DNA of 64,000 nucleotides from Candidatus Obscuribacterales bacterium (GCA_020050685.1 JAGVKG010000008.1:1-64000), one strand, 5' to 3'; positions 27,973-36,343 are shown, numbered from the stretch's first letter. Notes: generated by a model not told the origin, from the sequence alone. Numbers and translations: made by a program.

Positions 27973-28665
27973 TTAGCTACTGTGCTGTTTCAGCTGTTTG
28001 TGGCGCGCAATTGAATTGCTTTCCATGCGCTCAAACCAGGGATCGTGAGATTTTTTGATTTGGTCATGAGCGATGCGGCATTCGGTGATGATTGGTGATG
28101 GCAAAGCCATCATCACGTCAACGCCTTCTGCCAGCAGGTCGTATCGTTTGACGTCCTGCTCGTGTCCGAGATTGCGCGCCCGTTCTCTCTCGGACATTAT
28201 GAAGTTTTTGAAAATGGAGATGCGGCTGATCAATTCGCTGGCTCGATTGCGCACATACTCGTACTGTCCAAGAATGTGTTCTCTGTACGAATAGCGCAGC
28301 GTTGACTCAAGTTCGTCGAGACGATTCGAGAGACGCGTTACACTAAGCCGACGATTCTGTGCTTGCACGTCGTCGTCCGGCACCAGATTGGCAAGCGCAT
28401 CGATTTCGTCTTCGTAAAGTTCCGCGAGATCTTCATAGCGTTCCATCATCTGGTGCATGGTGGCAGTCTGTTTTTCCAGCAATTGCGCCGACTTGCATGA
28501 TTCGGCGATATCTTTGGCTAGCTGTTTGCAGTCTTTCCGCGTTACCAGCTTTTTGGAAAGGCTCTCACAAATTCCTGCTTGCGCACTGAGGTCCTGAAAC
28601 CTTTGTCCTGTGATTTGCGCGAGCACTTCTGCTTGGTGCTTCTGTTTTTTGGTCGGCTTCTTCAT
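27973..28665 (-). CDS. Coiled-coil orphan, 230 aa
   Basis: An almost entirely helical, charged protein with heptad-like stretches (MMERYEDLAELYEDEIDALA, LSNRLDELESTLRYSYREHI). It has a Lys-rich N-terminus and a His/Lys-rich C-terminus. The start lies only 10 bases after the stop of the preceding gene, so the two are co-transcribed. The ribosome binding site is weak (GGTAATCC), so translation may depend on the upstream gene. No family was recognised. Confidence 0.72.
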   Translation of the reverse strand: MKKPTKKQKHQAEVLAQITGQRFQDLSAQAGICESLSKKLVTRKDCKQLAKDIAESCKSAQLLEKQTATMHQMMERYEDLAELYEDEIDALANLVPDDDVQAQNRRLSVTRLSNRLDELESTLRYSYREHILGQYEYVRNRASELISRISIFKNFIMSERERARNLGHEQDVKRYDLLAEGVDVMMALPSPIITECRIAHDQIKKSHDPWFERMESNSIARHKQLKQHSS

Positions 28666-28675
28666 GACGGATTAC

Positions 28676-29221
28676 CTATTTGATTGTGTTGACTACTTCG
28701 ATGTTGAGCACCTGCGGCGTTTCCGGGTAGAAGTTCGGACCTTCACCCATTTGTCCGGCAGTGAGCGTTAGTGTGCATTTGCCAGCCTGCAAATTCGTAA
28801 GCTTTAGGGTGTACGGTTTGGTTCTGTTTTCTCGCGGCATGAGATTGACCCGTTCGATGTCGAATGCACAGGCCGGGCTTACGGAATATTGGACATCGCC
28901 GTAGGGCAGCGAGTACGCCGACACATCAATCGAGTACTTGCCTCCGACTTCCAGTTGAAGCCAGGATTTGCCTTTGTTGTCGCGATAGTTTGATACGGGC
29001 GAAGATGTGTCTTCGCTAACAATTTCGAAGTTCATGGGCGTGCCTCGCTGTTTGTGAGTTGAGGGGGAAGATAGATTGTTCGGTGGCTGCGTTTGTGCCG
29101 CGGCGCGAGGTTCGCCCGAAAGAGAAATTGCGCTAACCGCCAAAAGGCAGAGCAATGTTCTTGCAGGCGAATTACACGCAGATTGGCACCGAGTTCGGTT
29201 TTTCATAGCCAAAGTCCTCAT
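28676..29221 (-). CDS. Secreted orphan, 181 aa
   Basis: Two in-frame starts are possible. ATG 29221 follows GGAGCGCTTAA; ATG 29206 follows GAGGACTTTGGCT. Both give a signal peptide with core TLLCLLAVSAISLSG ending near AAAQ. The mature protein looks like an Ig/beta-sandwich domain, with YSIDVSAYSLPYGDV, a single Cys pair (ACAFDIE, GKCTLTL) and the C-terminal strand VLNIEVVNTIK. Similar folds serve as periplasmic or surface domains. It heads the five-gene minus-strand cluster. Confidence 0.72.
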   Translation of the reverse strand: MRTLAMKNRTRCQSACNSPARTLLCLLAVSAISLSGEPRAAAQTQPPNNLSSPSTHKQRGTPMNFEIVSEDTSSPVSNYRDNKGKSWLQLEVGGKYSIDVSAYSLPYGDVQYSVSPACAFDIERVNLMPRENRTKPYTLKLTNLQAGKCTLTLTAGQMGEGPNFYPETPQVLNIEVVNTIK

Positions 29222-29827
29222 TTAAGCGCTCCGGCGCCGATGCAAAGCATCAGCTTCTCCGCGCGTTGATACGCTGCGCTACAGACGCCTCCTCGGCGCC
29301 TTTCGCTTTGCTGTTGTTTCGCATGGTGTTACTAACTGTGTTTGGTGGTTTTTAGCCGCGCTACTTAGTTCAGTGAAAGTTACTGACTACAACCTAGTCA
29401 ATTTGAAATAGAAATTGCAAGTAGAGGCGAGATCTACTTACTAAAGGAACTTCGCGCAGCGTGAATAACACCACATTTGATGAGAGCCGATTCATGCGGT
29501 GGTTTGTTAGCAGAGCTAGCGCAATGAAGAAGAAAGTGATCAACTGCCGGTTTTATCGCCATTCTTCCAAAACAGGACCAAAGATTCCCGAATATGTAAT
29601 TGATAATTGATCTTTGAATTTTATAGTCTGTATTTATAGTTGCAGTTTTTGCACATCAGTTTCGGAAGAACAACTCAGATAACGTAAAGCAAGTCAGGAA
29701 CTCGAAAGACAAATTCGCTCACCGCATTTTTATGCGATGGGTTGTTTCGTGTTGTTCGCAGCAGCAAGGTTTAAGGCATCGCTAGCGGTGCTCAAGGTAG
29801 CAGTCTTATTAGTGGAGGAACACTTTT
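29222..29827. other. Divergent intergenic region, no gene seen
   Basis: 606 bases between divergent genes. Visible elements are GC-rich small inverted repeats near 29230-29310 (GATGC/GCATC, GGCGCC) in the leader of the minus-strand cluster. No promoter could be assigned with confidence. Confidence 0.4.
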
Positions 29828-30454
29828 ATGAATTTAGATGATAGTCTTCGCGCTGTTAGCGCATATGAAAGAGCCAAGGCTGTGGAGAACGTACTTCTCG
29901 GTCCAGACTTCCCGCAGAAAACACCCGTGACCAAGTCAATGCTCATCGATCTGATCCCGGACAAAGATGCTGGAAAGCTCCTTGACCAGGGATTGGTTCG
30001 GCACATGATCGCAAATCTGACGCGCATTGCCATTCGTCGCGATACGGAAACGCCGACAGAATATCCGGTTGGTGACGACGGCAAGGCTGTGATCATTCTT
30101 GATCCGGGCACGCAAAGATTGCCCTTGGGTTTCAACTTGGTTGGAGCCGCAAACAAGGTGCAGATCAAACAAATTGACGGTGTGCACGGACGGCACGGTA
30201 GCATGAAGGCTGACGCCAAGTTTGTCGAGCTTATTGAAATTGCCGACAAGGTCACTCAAGCTCGAGTGCTTCTCAATACAGCCTTCGGACCGATTGAAGT
30301 GAAAGGCCAGATCAAGCCGGACAATCAGATCGTCTGGACGCATCAAATCTACATGAGACCGAACACGTTTCTCGGTCTTGGTGGCGGGCTTTCGGATGAA
30401 GAGTTGTACGAACTCGGCGAAGGCAATCTGCCGAGCTGGGCTCAAGCAGTCTAG
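29828..30454 (+). CDS. Orphan 208-aa cytoplasmic protein
   Basis: The gene has GGAGG 10 bases before ATG and its own strong terminator, so it is monocistronic. The protein begins with a helical segment and has a beta-rich middle (KAVIILDPGTQRLPLGFNLV, VQIKQIDGVHGRHGSM) and an acidic C-terminus (SDEELYELGEGNLPSW). There is no signal peptide, membrane segment or recognised motif. Confidence 0.78.
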   Translation: MNLDDSLRAVSAYERAKAVENVLLGPDFPQKTPVTKSMLIDLIPDKDAGKLLDQGLVRHMIANLTRIAIRRDTETPTEYPVGDDGKAVIILDPGTQRLPLGFNLVGAANKVQIKQIDGVHGRHGSMKADAKFVELIEIADKVTQARVLLNTAFGPIEVKGQIKPDNQIVWTHQIYMRPNTFLGLGGGLSDEELYELGEGNLPSWAQAV

Positions 30455-30476
30455 AGTTGTTGTCGGAATCTCAAAA

Positions 30477-30511
30477 GCAGGGGCCCTAGCGGGCTCCTGC
30501 CTCTTTTTTTT
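30477..30511 (+). terminator. Strong intrinsic terminator
   Basis: A 10-bp GC-rich stem (GCAGGGGCCC/GGGCTCCTGC, one G-T pair) with a TAGC loop is followed by CTC and eight Ts. It starts 22 bases after the stop. Confidence 0.9.
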
Positions 30512-30556
30512 GACGTGAATGCATACTACACCAAGTAGCACGTGTGACATAAATGC

Positions 30557-30597
30557 AAAAAAAACGCAGCACGCTGGTTTCCCAAACGTGCTGCGTT
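30557..30597 (-). terminator. Strong intrinsic terminator for the minus-strand gene
   Basis: An 11-bp perfect stem (AACGCAGCACG/CGTGCTGCGTT); on the minus strand it is followed by a run of eight Ts. It ends transcription of the 87-residue orphan and probably of the upstream YD protein gene. Confidence 0.88.
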
Positions 30598-30642
30598 GAT
30601 TTTGGTTGAGCCTAGTTTTCTGTGTGTGAACTTGTTGAAGAG

Positions 30643-30906
30643 TTACTTCTTGACCGACTCGCTGTCGGGCAGAAGGTCTACGAGTGCGCCGCCGGTCAAA
30701 TCGTGGGCAAGACATGTGAGCATGTCGGTTGCGTCCCATACGGGCGTCATCGCTTTGTTGATTGGTTCCCGCAGTTTCGGGCAGACCAAAGCCAGAGCAT
30801 AGACTGGTGAGAATGTAATGAGTGTTGCGGCACCGGCGGTGGCTAGCATCGCTTGTTTTTTCAATTGACTGGCGAACTTGAGTGCGCTGATTGCGTTAAT
30901 GTCCAT
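30643..30906 (-). CDS. Small orphan with one hydrophobic segment
   Basis: The chosen start, ATG 30906, has AGAGGACACAACA upstream; the frame is open further upstream but overlaps the preceding gene without a site. The product has 87 residues: a short amphipathic N-terminus, then a hydrophobic stretch AMLATAGAATLITFSPVYAL, then Cys-containing ALVCPKLREP and a C-terminal polar part. It may be an inner-membrane or periplasmic peptide. It follows the secreted YD protein gene by 91 bases. Confidence 0.62.
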   Translation of the reverse strand: MDINAISALKFASQLKKQAMLATAGAATLITFSPVYALALVCPKLREPINKAMTPVWDATDMLTCLAHDLTGGALVDLLPDSESVKK

Positions 30907-30997
30907 TGTTGTGTCCTCTTTGTAAGTTGGGAGTAGACGAAGTAGATCAAGCTCGCCGTATCTGTCAGAAGCGACGTGCTTGATCTGTCTTGAACTG

Positions 30998-32518
30998 TTA
31001 TGGAGCCAGATAATAATCTTCACGGCAATTCCGGTGACAGTTTCCACGTGGCCCATCGCACTGATTCGTGCAATGCTCTCGTGAAATGTGACCGGGAAGA
31101 GTGGTGGCACTTATGGTTCTGGTTGAGGATTGATTATCTGTTTTGAAAACGGCAGCATAGCCAAAGCTGTTTTGCGATGTGGAAGATGAAACGTAATAGT
31201 CACCATTCAAGATGATGTGTTTGCCGTTCTCGTCGTTCTGATTTGCTTCCCACTTTTCTTTGTCTTTCTTGCTCCAAATCCACGAATTGATATCCGTGAA
31301 TTCCACAAGTTCCGGCGCATTGAACCAACTGCCGGAAGTGTGTTTGAAAGAACGACTGGTTCCATCGGCATAGAAGACGTATTCGACTACATAATTTTTC
31401 CGGCTGTAGATTGTAGTTCCACAGGCAGATTCAAGAATTATGCCGTCGTCGCCTTCCCACCAGAGTGAACCAAAACCAAAGTCGCTCGACATTTCTACAT
31501 CGGCAAACTTTCCTTTGCGTTTTACTTTGCCGTCTTCCGACAACCACGTCTTGCCATCGCTTTGTAGAGTGAATTTGGTGCCGTTCAATGTACGCACCGA
31601 AGTCAGCGTTTGCGACAACAAGTTCTTGGTGGAAGCAGTGGCGGATTTGGCAACAGATTGACTGTAGCCAAATTCAATTGTCCTTCCGTCTGCGGTGGTT
31701 GTTTTGATTGGACGTTTTGACTCCGGATCGACTAAGACTTCGCAGCCAGACGGCCGAATCACCCGAGCTATTCGCTTGTTCTCTGTTTCAAACACAAGCG
31801 ATCCGTATCCAAGGCAGGCGCGAATATCCGACCAGGTATAGATATCCGAAACGGCATAAATCTCGCCTTTCCAAATAGCACCGCTTTTGTCTAGCCATTC
31901 CTTGTCCTTTTGCTTTGTCCAAGAAAAGTTTGGGCCGGTTATTTTGTTCGGCTTGTTGGGCTTGCGCAAACCAGTGGTGCCATAGGTGAGCTCGTATACT
32001 TGACCTTGGGTGCCTGTGATTTTGGTGATATCGCCGTTGTTGTTTGTTTCCACTGTGTAGCCAAGCGGGTGTGCGACAACCGCATAAGTGTCATTGTCTC
32101 GCAAAAGATACAATGTTCCCGGACGAAAAGTAGCGTTGTGCGTTCGTTGCTCCAGGTAGAAATTGCCGTCCAATTCCCGTTGCCCGTCGTTCCATTTCTT
32201 GCCGTTACGCGTGTATACTCTGCCAGACGCTGAGTTGATTTTGTTCAGTTCATGATAGATGCTGCCAAAAGGTCCGTGTTTCTCCTCATACCCAAATTGC
32301 CAAACCTGATTGTTCGGATACGTTGCTTTCGTGATCACATCGTTCTTGTCGTATTCAAAAACGGCATAGGGCGCTGGCGTAGAAGTAGCGGCAAGCTTGG
32401 TCTGTTGCGGCAGATGCTTCGATGCAATTGGCAATTGGTGAAAACAAAAATGCGCAGCTAGCGCGGATAAGAAAACCGCTAGCGCAATGTTTAAGTTGTA
32501 AATTCGTTTGATGTTCAT
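30998..32518 (-). CDS. Secreted YD-repeat-like beta protein
   Basis: A 506-residue protein with GGAGG before ATG 32518 and an N-terminal signal sequence or anchor (LNIALAVFLSALAAHFCF). Degenerate YD/Rhs-like repeats are visible: VFEYDKNDVITKATYPNN, ETNNNGDITKITGTQG, TTADGRTIEFGYS. Several W-x-S-E/D-G-K-x-W-K-G motifs also occur (TWLSEDGKVKRKGK, KWNDGQRELDG). The C-terminus carries two CxxxC pairs (CTNQC, CHRNC) that could form disulfides outside the cytoplasm. It is much shorter than the 2051-residue Rhs protein and has no core DPxG cleavage motif, so it is more like a surface or periplasmic YD protein than a toxin. Confidence 0.78.
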   Translation of the reverse strand: MNIKRIYNLNIALAVFLSALAAHFCFHQLPIASKHLPQQTKLAATSTPAPYAVFEYDKNDVITKATYPNNQVWQFGYEEKHGPFGSIYHELNKINSASGRVYTRNGKKWNDGQRELDGNFYLEQRTHNATFRPGTLYLLRDNDTYAVVAHPLGYTVETNNNGDITKITGTQGQVYELTYGTTGLRKPNKPNKITGPNFSWTKQKDKEWLDKSGAIWKGEIYAVSDIYTWSDIRACLGYGSLVFETENKRIARVIRPSGCEVLVDPESKRPIKTTTADGRTIEFGYSQSVAKSATASTKNLLSQTLTSVRTLNGTKFTLQSDGKTWLSEDGKVKRKGKFADVEMSSDFGFGSLWWEGDDGIILESACGTTIYSRKNYVVEYVFYADGTSRSFKHTSGSWFNAPELVEFTDINSWIWSKKDKEKWEANQNDENGKHIILNGDYYVSSSTSQNSFGYAAVFKTDNQSSTRTISATTLPGHISREHCTNQCDGPRGNCHRNCREDYYLAP

Positions 32519-32654
32519 GATTAGCCTCCAAAGGACTATGTGAAACTAATGTTCAGAACCAAAATCAACCATAGTTGGCGCCAAATGCCGCTCCCGGTGG
32601 CACTACGTGCCAAGGACGATGGCTGGTTTTGAATCTGATACAACCCGGTTCTGA

Positions 32655-32660
32655 TATAAT
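32655..32660 (+). promoter_or_regulatory. -10 element of rnpB
   Basis: A perfect TATAAT ends 7 bases before the predicted 5' end of RNase P RNA. A TTGAAT at 32629-32634 is the best -35 candidate, but the spacing of 20 is long. Confidence 0.7.
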
Positions 32661-32667
32661 TTGTGGC

Positions 32668-33030
32668 GAAGTAACGCAGACCGTCGCGTCTACCAAAGGA
32701 AACTTTGGCTGGATGAGGAAAGTCCGGGCACCATAGGGCTGGTTGCTGGGTAATGCCCAGTGCGAGAAATCGTGAGGATAGTGCCACAGAAATGAAAACC
32801 GCCTATTTGCGCAAGCAAATATGGTAAGGGTGCAACGGTGCGGTAAGAGCGTCACCAGCAGAATCGAGAGGTTCTGGCTAGGTAAACCCCGCTGAAGGTG
32901 CAAGGCGAAGGTATATTTCAAGATAACAGTGGCCCGCTGCCTTGAAATGCCGATGCTGCTAGAGGGTTCAGGTAACTGAACTTCGAGAGAGATGACGGTC
33001 TATAACAGAACCCGGCTTATGCGTTACTTC
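32668..33030 (+). ncRNA. rnpB: RNase P RNA (bacterial type A)
   Basis: The catalytic RNA that matures the 5' ends of tRNAs. The universally conserved block GAGGAAAGTCCGGGC lies near 32740, with CAGTGCGAGAAATCGTGAGG and GTGCCACAGAAA downstream (CR-I to CR-III regions). The second conserved half includes GGTAAACCCC and an AGAGAGATGACGG-like 3' region. The ends GAAGTAACGC (32668-32677) and GCGTTACTTC (33021-33030) are perfectly complementary and form helix P1, which defines both termini. The length of about 363 nt is normal for type A. Confidence 0.96.
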
Positions 33031-33053
33031 AAAATTTTTTTCGCAAGCCAGAT

Positions 33054-33092
33054 AAATCAACCGCCCGGAACGTGATTCCAGGCGGTTGATTT
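33054..33092. terminator. Bidirectional terminator between rnpB and the convergent gene
   Basis: A perfect 12-bp stem (AAATCAACCGCC/GGCGGTTGATTT) with a 15-base loop. On both strands the stem is preceded by As and followed by T-containing sequence. It also lies right after the minus-strand gene ending at 33107. Confidence 0.75.
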
Positions 33093-33106
33093 GTAAACGA
33101 GATGAA

Positions 33107-33622
33107 TCAGCATCCTTCGATGTCTGCATCGCCTTGTGGACGCAATTGTGCGGCGGCTTTGCTCAACTGCGAGAAGAAATCCTCGTTGAACTCAGATTCG
33201 TTTGAGCTCTTTGTGGTTTCCGCAGATTGAGTCTCGCTCTCGCCCGGTTCTGAGGAATCTATTTCGGTTATCGAATTCTCCATGAATGATTGCCGCGCCG
33301 ATTCGTAGTCTTGCTGCTGGCACCATAAAGTCATAATGAATGCTGCGGCCTCGGCGACTGATTCTTCAGAGACTTCGAATGTGCCCAAGCAGATTTCGAA
33401 ATCGACAAAGACAGCGACTGTGAATTCGAATCGTTGGAATTTCTTATTGGTTGGAAAGTCTTCGTTGTCGTCACAGACTTGGACTCGAATATCTGACAAG
33501 CCAAAAGTGCCTTTCAACTGATCTTTTACTTTATCGACAAGACGAGTTGCAATCGCCACATTTCTCACACGATTGTGGCTAACAGATGGCGTAAAAATCC
33601 GGACGTAAGGTTCATGACCCAT
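33107..33622 (-). CDS. Orphan 171-aa acidic protein
   Basis: The start ATG 33622 is set by TTAGGAGGGCACAGC; the frame is open further upstream, but that part lies in repeat DNA. The N-terminal 100 residues are alpha/beta (EPYVRIFTPSVSH, FEFTVAVFVDFEICLG). The C-terminal 50 are a disordered acidic Ser/Glu/Thr-rich tail with SSEPGESETQSAETTKSS. It has no signal peptide. Function is not recognised. Confidence 0.7.
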   Translation of the reverse strand: MGHEPYVRIFTPSVSHNRVRNVAIATRLVDKVKDQLKGTFGLSDIRVQVCDDNEDFPTNKKFQRFEFTVAVFVDFEICLGTFEVSEESVAEAAAFIMTLWCQQQDYESARQSFMENSITEIDSSEPGESETQSAETTKSSNESEFNEDFFSQLSKAAAQLRPQGDADIEGC

Positions 33623-33726
33623 GCTGTGCCCTCCTAAGTAAACGCGCAGCACCACAGGCGGTGCCACACGTGAAAGAGTGTTTTGTTGACGCCTATTCGG
33701 CGATGAAGCAGACAGACACAAAAGTT

Positions 33727-33798
33727 TGTCATCCTGAGGAGCGCCGAGCGACGAAGGACCTCTCATTGCTTTGAGGTCCCTCGTCGGTCGATCGCTCG
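33727..33798. repeat. REP-like dispersed repeat, copy A, with inverted extension
   Basis: Starts TGTCATCCTGAGGAGC and continues with GAGCGACGAAGGACC, then an imperfect inverted copy (GAGGTCCCTCGTCGGTCG), so the unit can fold into a long hairpin. Other copies lie near 34462, 34761, 47715 and 58317. Confidence 0.75.
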
Positions 33799-33818
33799 TG
33801 AAATAGCTCGGTTACGAA

Positions 33819-34250
33819 CTACTTGGCCTTTTTGTTGGCGTCGGCTTTGGCGATGGTTTCATCGGTCCAGGCCTCGAGCTCCTCGTAGGTCTGAGGATAG
33901 TCCTTGCGCTCGGCAAGTCGGCGCGCGCCGGTGCCACGGTCTCTTTGCCAGCCGTAGTCGTCTATGCCAAGATACGGAGCGCCGCACTGACCGAACTTCG
34001 TGCACATCGGATCTTTCTCGTCGTCGCTTGGTTCGACTTGGACGTCGCTGCGATTCTTGTAGTGTTCGGCGAGTCTACTGGAGTAGTCTTTGCCAGGCCA
34101 TTTGGAGCCAGCGTAGACCATGTCGATGTGATAGTTGAAGTCGTACTGGTTGCGATTCGGATTTTCGTCATTGGGATTGCCGGCGGCAAATGCTGCGGCG
34201 ATTCCGATGAGTAGGGTTACGATCAACGCCGTAACAATCTTGATGTTCAT
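33819..34250 (-). CDS. Secreted orphan, 143 aa
   Basis: GGAGG precedes ATG 34250. A Sec signal peptide is evident (MNIKIVTALIVTLLIGIAAA, cleavage near AFAAG). The mature protein is strongly charged and hydrophilic with Asn/Asp/Tyr-rich stretches and one Cys pair in MCTKFGQCGAPY, ending in an Ala/Lys tail. It is flanked on both sides by the dispersed repeat. No family was recognised. Confidence 0.75.
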   Translation of the reverse strand: MNIKIVTALIVTLLIGIAAAFAAGNPNDENPNRNQYDFNYHIDMVYAGSKWPGKDYSSRLAEHYKNRSDVQVEPSDDEKDPMCTKFGQCGAPYLGIDDYGWQRDRGTGARRLAERKDYPQTYEELEAWTDETIAKADANKKAK

Positions 34251-34461
34251 GATAAAAAACCTCCGGTATGGAAAGTAGAGCTACCCCGCACCACACTGTG
34301 GACGAGGTAAAAGCGAGAAGTATTGCTTAGGTTGCGGGTTAGGCTAGTAGTTGCAATGAAAATGGGAAAGGACTATTGCTCTCACGCTAACAAAAGAAAG
34401 CCACCTAAATAAATCTTGATAACTGGTTTGTAAGAGGAAATTTAGTAATAAGTATAAGTAT

Positions 34462-34501
34462 GAGAGGTCCTTCGTCGCGCATAGCGCTCCTCTGGATGAC
34501 A
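34462..34501. repeat. REP-like dispersed repeat, copy B
   Basis: The inverse orientation of the same element: GAGAGGTCCTTCGTCGCGC...GCGCTCCTCTGGATGACA. It lies in the gene-free stretch 34251-34865. Confidence 0.75.
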
Positions 34502-34684
34502 GTGAATTGCGGTTGAAGGCGACATACTTCGCGGAGGTGCGAGAGGTTCCAATAAAGCAGGCATCACCATTCATTTTGCCGCCTATGTTTGGTCATAATA
34601 TTTTATGACAAACTTATTTTTTGCCGTTTTGAAGATCGAGTCCAGGAGCAGCTTTTCGGATGCTGGAATTTTGGCAGTAGATTA

Positions 34685-34708
34685 AAGGTCATCAAATTTG
34701 ATGACCTT
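34685..34708. other. 24-bp perfect palindrome
   Basis: AAGGTCATCAAA followed immediately by its exact reverse complement TTTGATGACCTT. It is not part of a terminator-like context and lies between two dispersed-repeat copies. It is compatible with a dimeric regulator site or a cruciform. Confidence 0.6.
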
Positions 34709-34760
34709 GACTAAGAGCGAAAATTCAATGGGTCAAGGAAATCCAATGAAGAGGGATTGA

Positions 34761-34795
34761 GAGATCCTTCGTCGCTTTGCTCCTCAGGATGACAA
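34761..34795. repeat. REP-like dispersed repeat, copy C
   Basis: GAGATCCTTCGTCGCTTTGC then TCCTCAGGATGACAA, the same orientation as copy B and about 300 bases from it. It lies 70 bases beyond the trmD stop. Confidence 0.75.
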
Positions 34796-34865
34796 TTTGG
34801 CAGACAAGTTTACGGAGGACAGCCACACGAACAGCAATTGCGTGATTGTGTTATGTACAAGCGCG

Positions 34866-35591
34866 TTACGAGTTTTCCAATTCTTCAATAAACAGGCGCT
34901 CATCGTCGGTTAGGTCGACTTCGCGCAAAAGCTCTGGTCGTCTTTCGAATGTGCGTTTGATTGCTTGTTGCCGGCGCCAACTGGCAATTAGTTGATGATT
35001 GCCGGAAAGCAAAACCTCAGGCACTTCCATGCCGCGAAACTCCGGTGGCTTTGTGTATTGCGGCCCTTCAAGCAAACTATCGTTGAAAGATTCATGCGCA
35101 AGAGAAATCGATTTACCAATCACACCAGGCACTAATCTGCCCACCGCATCAATTACCGCGAGCGCTGGAAGTTCGCCGCCTGTAAGGACATAGTCGCCCA
35201 TCGTGATCTCGTGTGTGGCGAGCGTGCGAATCCGCTCATCAAAACCTTCGTAGTGTCCACAAATAATTGTGATGTCCGATGATTCGGCAAGCGATTCCGC
35301 TAATTCTTGTTTGAATGGAGTGCCTTGCGGCGTCATCAACAAAACCGGTGTGTCCTCTTTTTTTCGAATTGATTCGAATGCAGCAAAAAATGGTTCCGGT
35401 TTCAGAACCATGCCAGCCCCGCCGCCATACGGAGTATCATCCACCTTGCGATATTTATCCAGGCAAAAATCACGCGGATTGTATGTGTTTATCTCAATTG
35501 ATTTTGCCTGCACACCCCGACCGATAATACTCGTCGAGCAATACGTGTTGATCAATTCTGGGAAAAGCGTGATTATGTGAAAGCGCAGCAT
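34866..35591 (-). CDS. trmD: tRNA (guanine-37-N1)-methyltransferase
   Basis: A 241-residue SPOUT-class enzyme that methylates G37 next to the anticodon of tRNAs reading CNN codons, using SAM. Conserved TrmD features: FHIITLFPELI at the start, NPRDFCLDKYRKVDDTPYGG, GGAGMVLKPEP, GHYEGFDERI, and the knot segment EITMGDYVLTGGELPALAV. The start is placed at ATG 35591 because TrmD proteins begin with LRFHIIT-like sequence; a GTG seven codons upstream is also open. It stands alone, without the rpsP-rimM-trmD-rplS order common elsewhere. Confidence 0.95.
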   Translation of the reverse strand: MLRFHIITLFPELINTYCSTSIIGRGVQAKSIEINTYNPRDFCLDKYRKVDDTPYGGGAGMVLKPEPFFAAFESIRKKEDTPVLLMTPQGTPFKQELAESLAESSDITIICGHYEGFDERIRTLATHEITMGDYVLTGGELPALAVIDAVGRLVPGVIGKSISLAHESFNDSLLEGPQYTKPPEFRGMEVPEVLLSGNHQLIASWRRQQAIKRTFERRPELLREVDLTDDERLFIEELENS

Positions 35592-35767
35592 GTTCGTTAG
35601 ATATATCGTCACAAAAGAATCTGTTCGATCTTACACGATTGCCAGCGTAACGCCGAGAACGAAGCAACAGTGAAGCAAAGGAATGCGAGGAGCATTCCGC
35701 AGCGGAACGTCTAAACGCGCGGAGAGGGCGTCAGCCGCCGGAGCGCATAGATAACAACCTACATAAA

Positions 35768-35798
35768 AAACGAGGACCCGAATATCGAGTCCTCGTTT
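35768..35798 (-). terminator. Terminator of the HU gene
   Basis: A perfect 10-bp stem (AAACGAGGAC/GTCCTCGTTT); on the minus strand it is followed by TTTTTTATG. It lies 65 bases past the HU stop. Confidence 0.75.
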
Positions 35799-35862
35799 AA
35801 TTGTGGTTTGGAATGACTTTAATTCGATCCTAATCCAACCTGAAAAAGAATGGATCTGAAGC

Positions 35863-36267
35863 TTAGCGCTTCTTGCCTTTCTTGGTTGCTTTCTTAGCTG
35901 GCTTAGCAGCTTTCTTAGCAGCTGGCTTCGACTTTTTGGCAGCCTTAGCAGCTTTGCTTGGCGTAGAAATGGACAAAATCGGTTGGCGTGAACGGCCATT
36001 AACGATGTCCTTGAGTTCTTTGCCTGCGCGGAATGCCGGAACTTTGGCTGCTGCAATTTTGAGCGGTGCCAATGTTCTCGGGTTACGGCCTGTACGGGCC
36101 TTGCGCGAACGACGCTCGAATGTTCCAAAACCAACAAGAGTAACCTTGTCGCCTTTGGCGAGAGCGCCTGTGATTGTGTATACGAAACCGGAGAGAGCCT
36201 TGCTCACTTCGGTCTTTGCTTGTCCAGTAACCTTAGCTACTGATTCAACTAACTCGGCTCGGTTCAT
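35863..36267 (-). CDS. hup: HU-family DNA-binding protein with H1-like tail
   Basis: A 134-residue protein starting after AAGGAGGAAATTGC. Residues 1-90 are a normal HU/IHF fold: MNRAELVESVAKVTGQ, VTLVGFGTFERR, RTGRNPRT on the DNA-binding arm and VPAFRAGKELKDIVNG. From about residue 100 an extra Lys/Ala/Pro-rich tail (AKKSKPAAKKAAKPAKKATK) extends the protein by about 30 residues. This resembles histone H1-like tails that increase non-specific DNA compaction in some other bacteria. It is monocistronic with its own promoter and terminator. Confidence 0.94.
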   Translation of the reverse strand: MNRAELVESVAKVTGQAKTEVSKALSGFVYTITGALAKGDKVTLVGFGTFERRSRKARTGRNPRTLAPLKIAAAKVPAFRAGKELKDIVNGRSRQPILSISTPSKAAKAAKKSKPAAKKAAKPAKKATKKGKKR

Positions 36268-36314
36268 GCAATTTCCTCCTTAGGGAAGTGCTCACTCCAA
36301 CACCACAGCCAGGG

Positions 36315-36343
36315 ATGATAGCATCCTGTTTTTATTTCTACAA
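36315..36343 (-). promoter_or_regulatory. Candidate sigma70 promoter for the HU gene
   Basis: On the minus strand, TTGTAG (36338-36343), a 17-base spacer, then TATCAT (36315-36320), about 50 bases before the start codon. The remainder of 36344-36779 holds no supported gene. Confidence 0.5.

Noticed and set aside
26642-29221. Prophage module
   Set aside because: No capsid, tail, terminase, integrase or lysis genes are recognisable here or elsewhere in the window.
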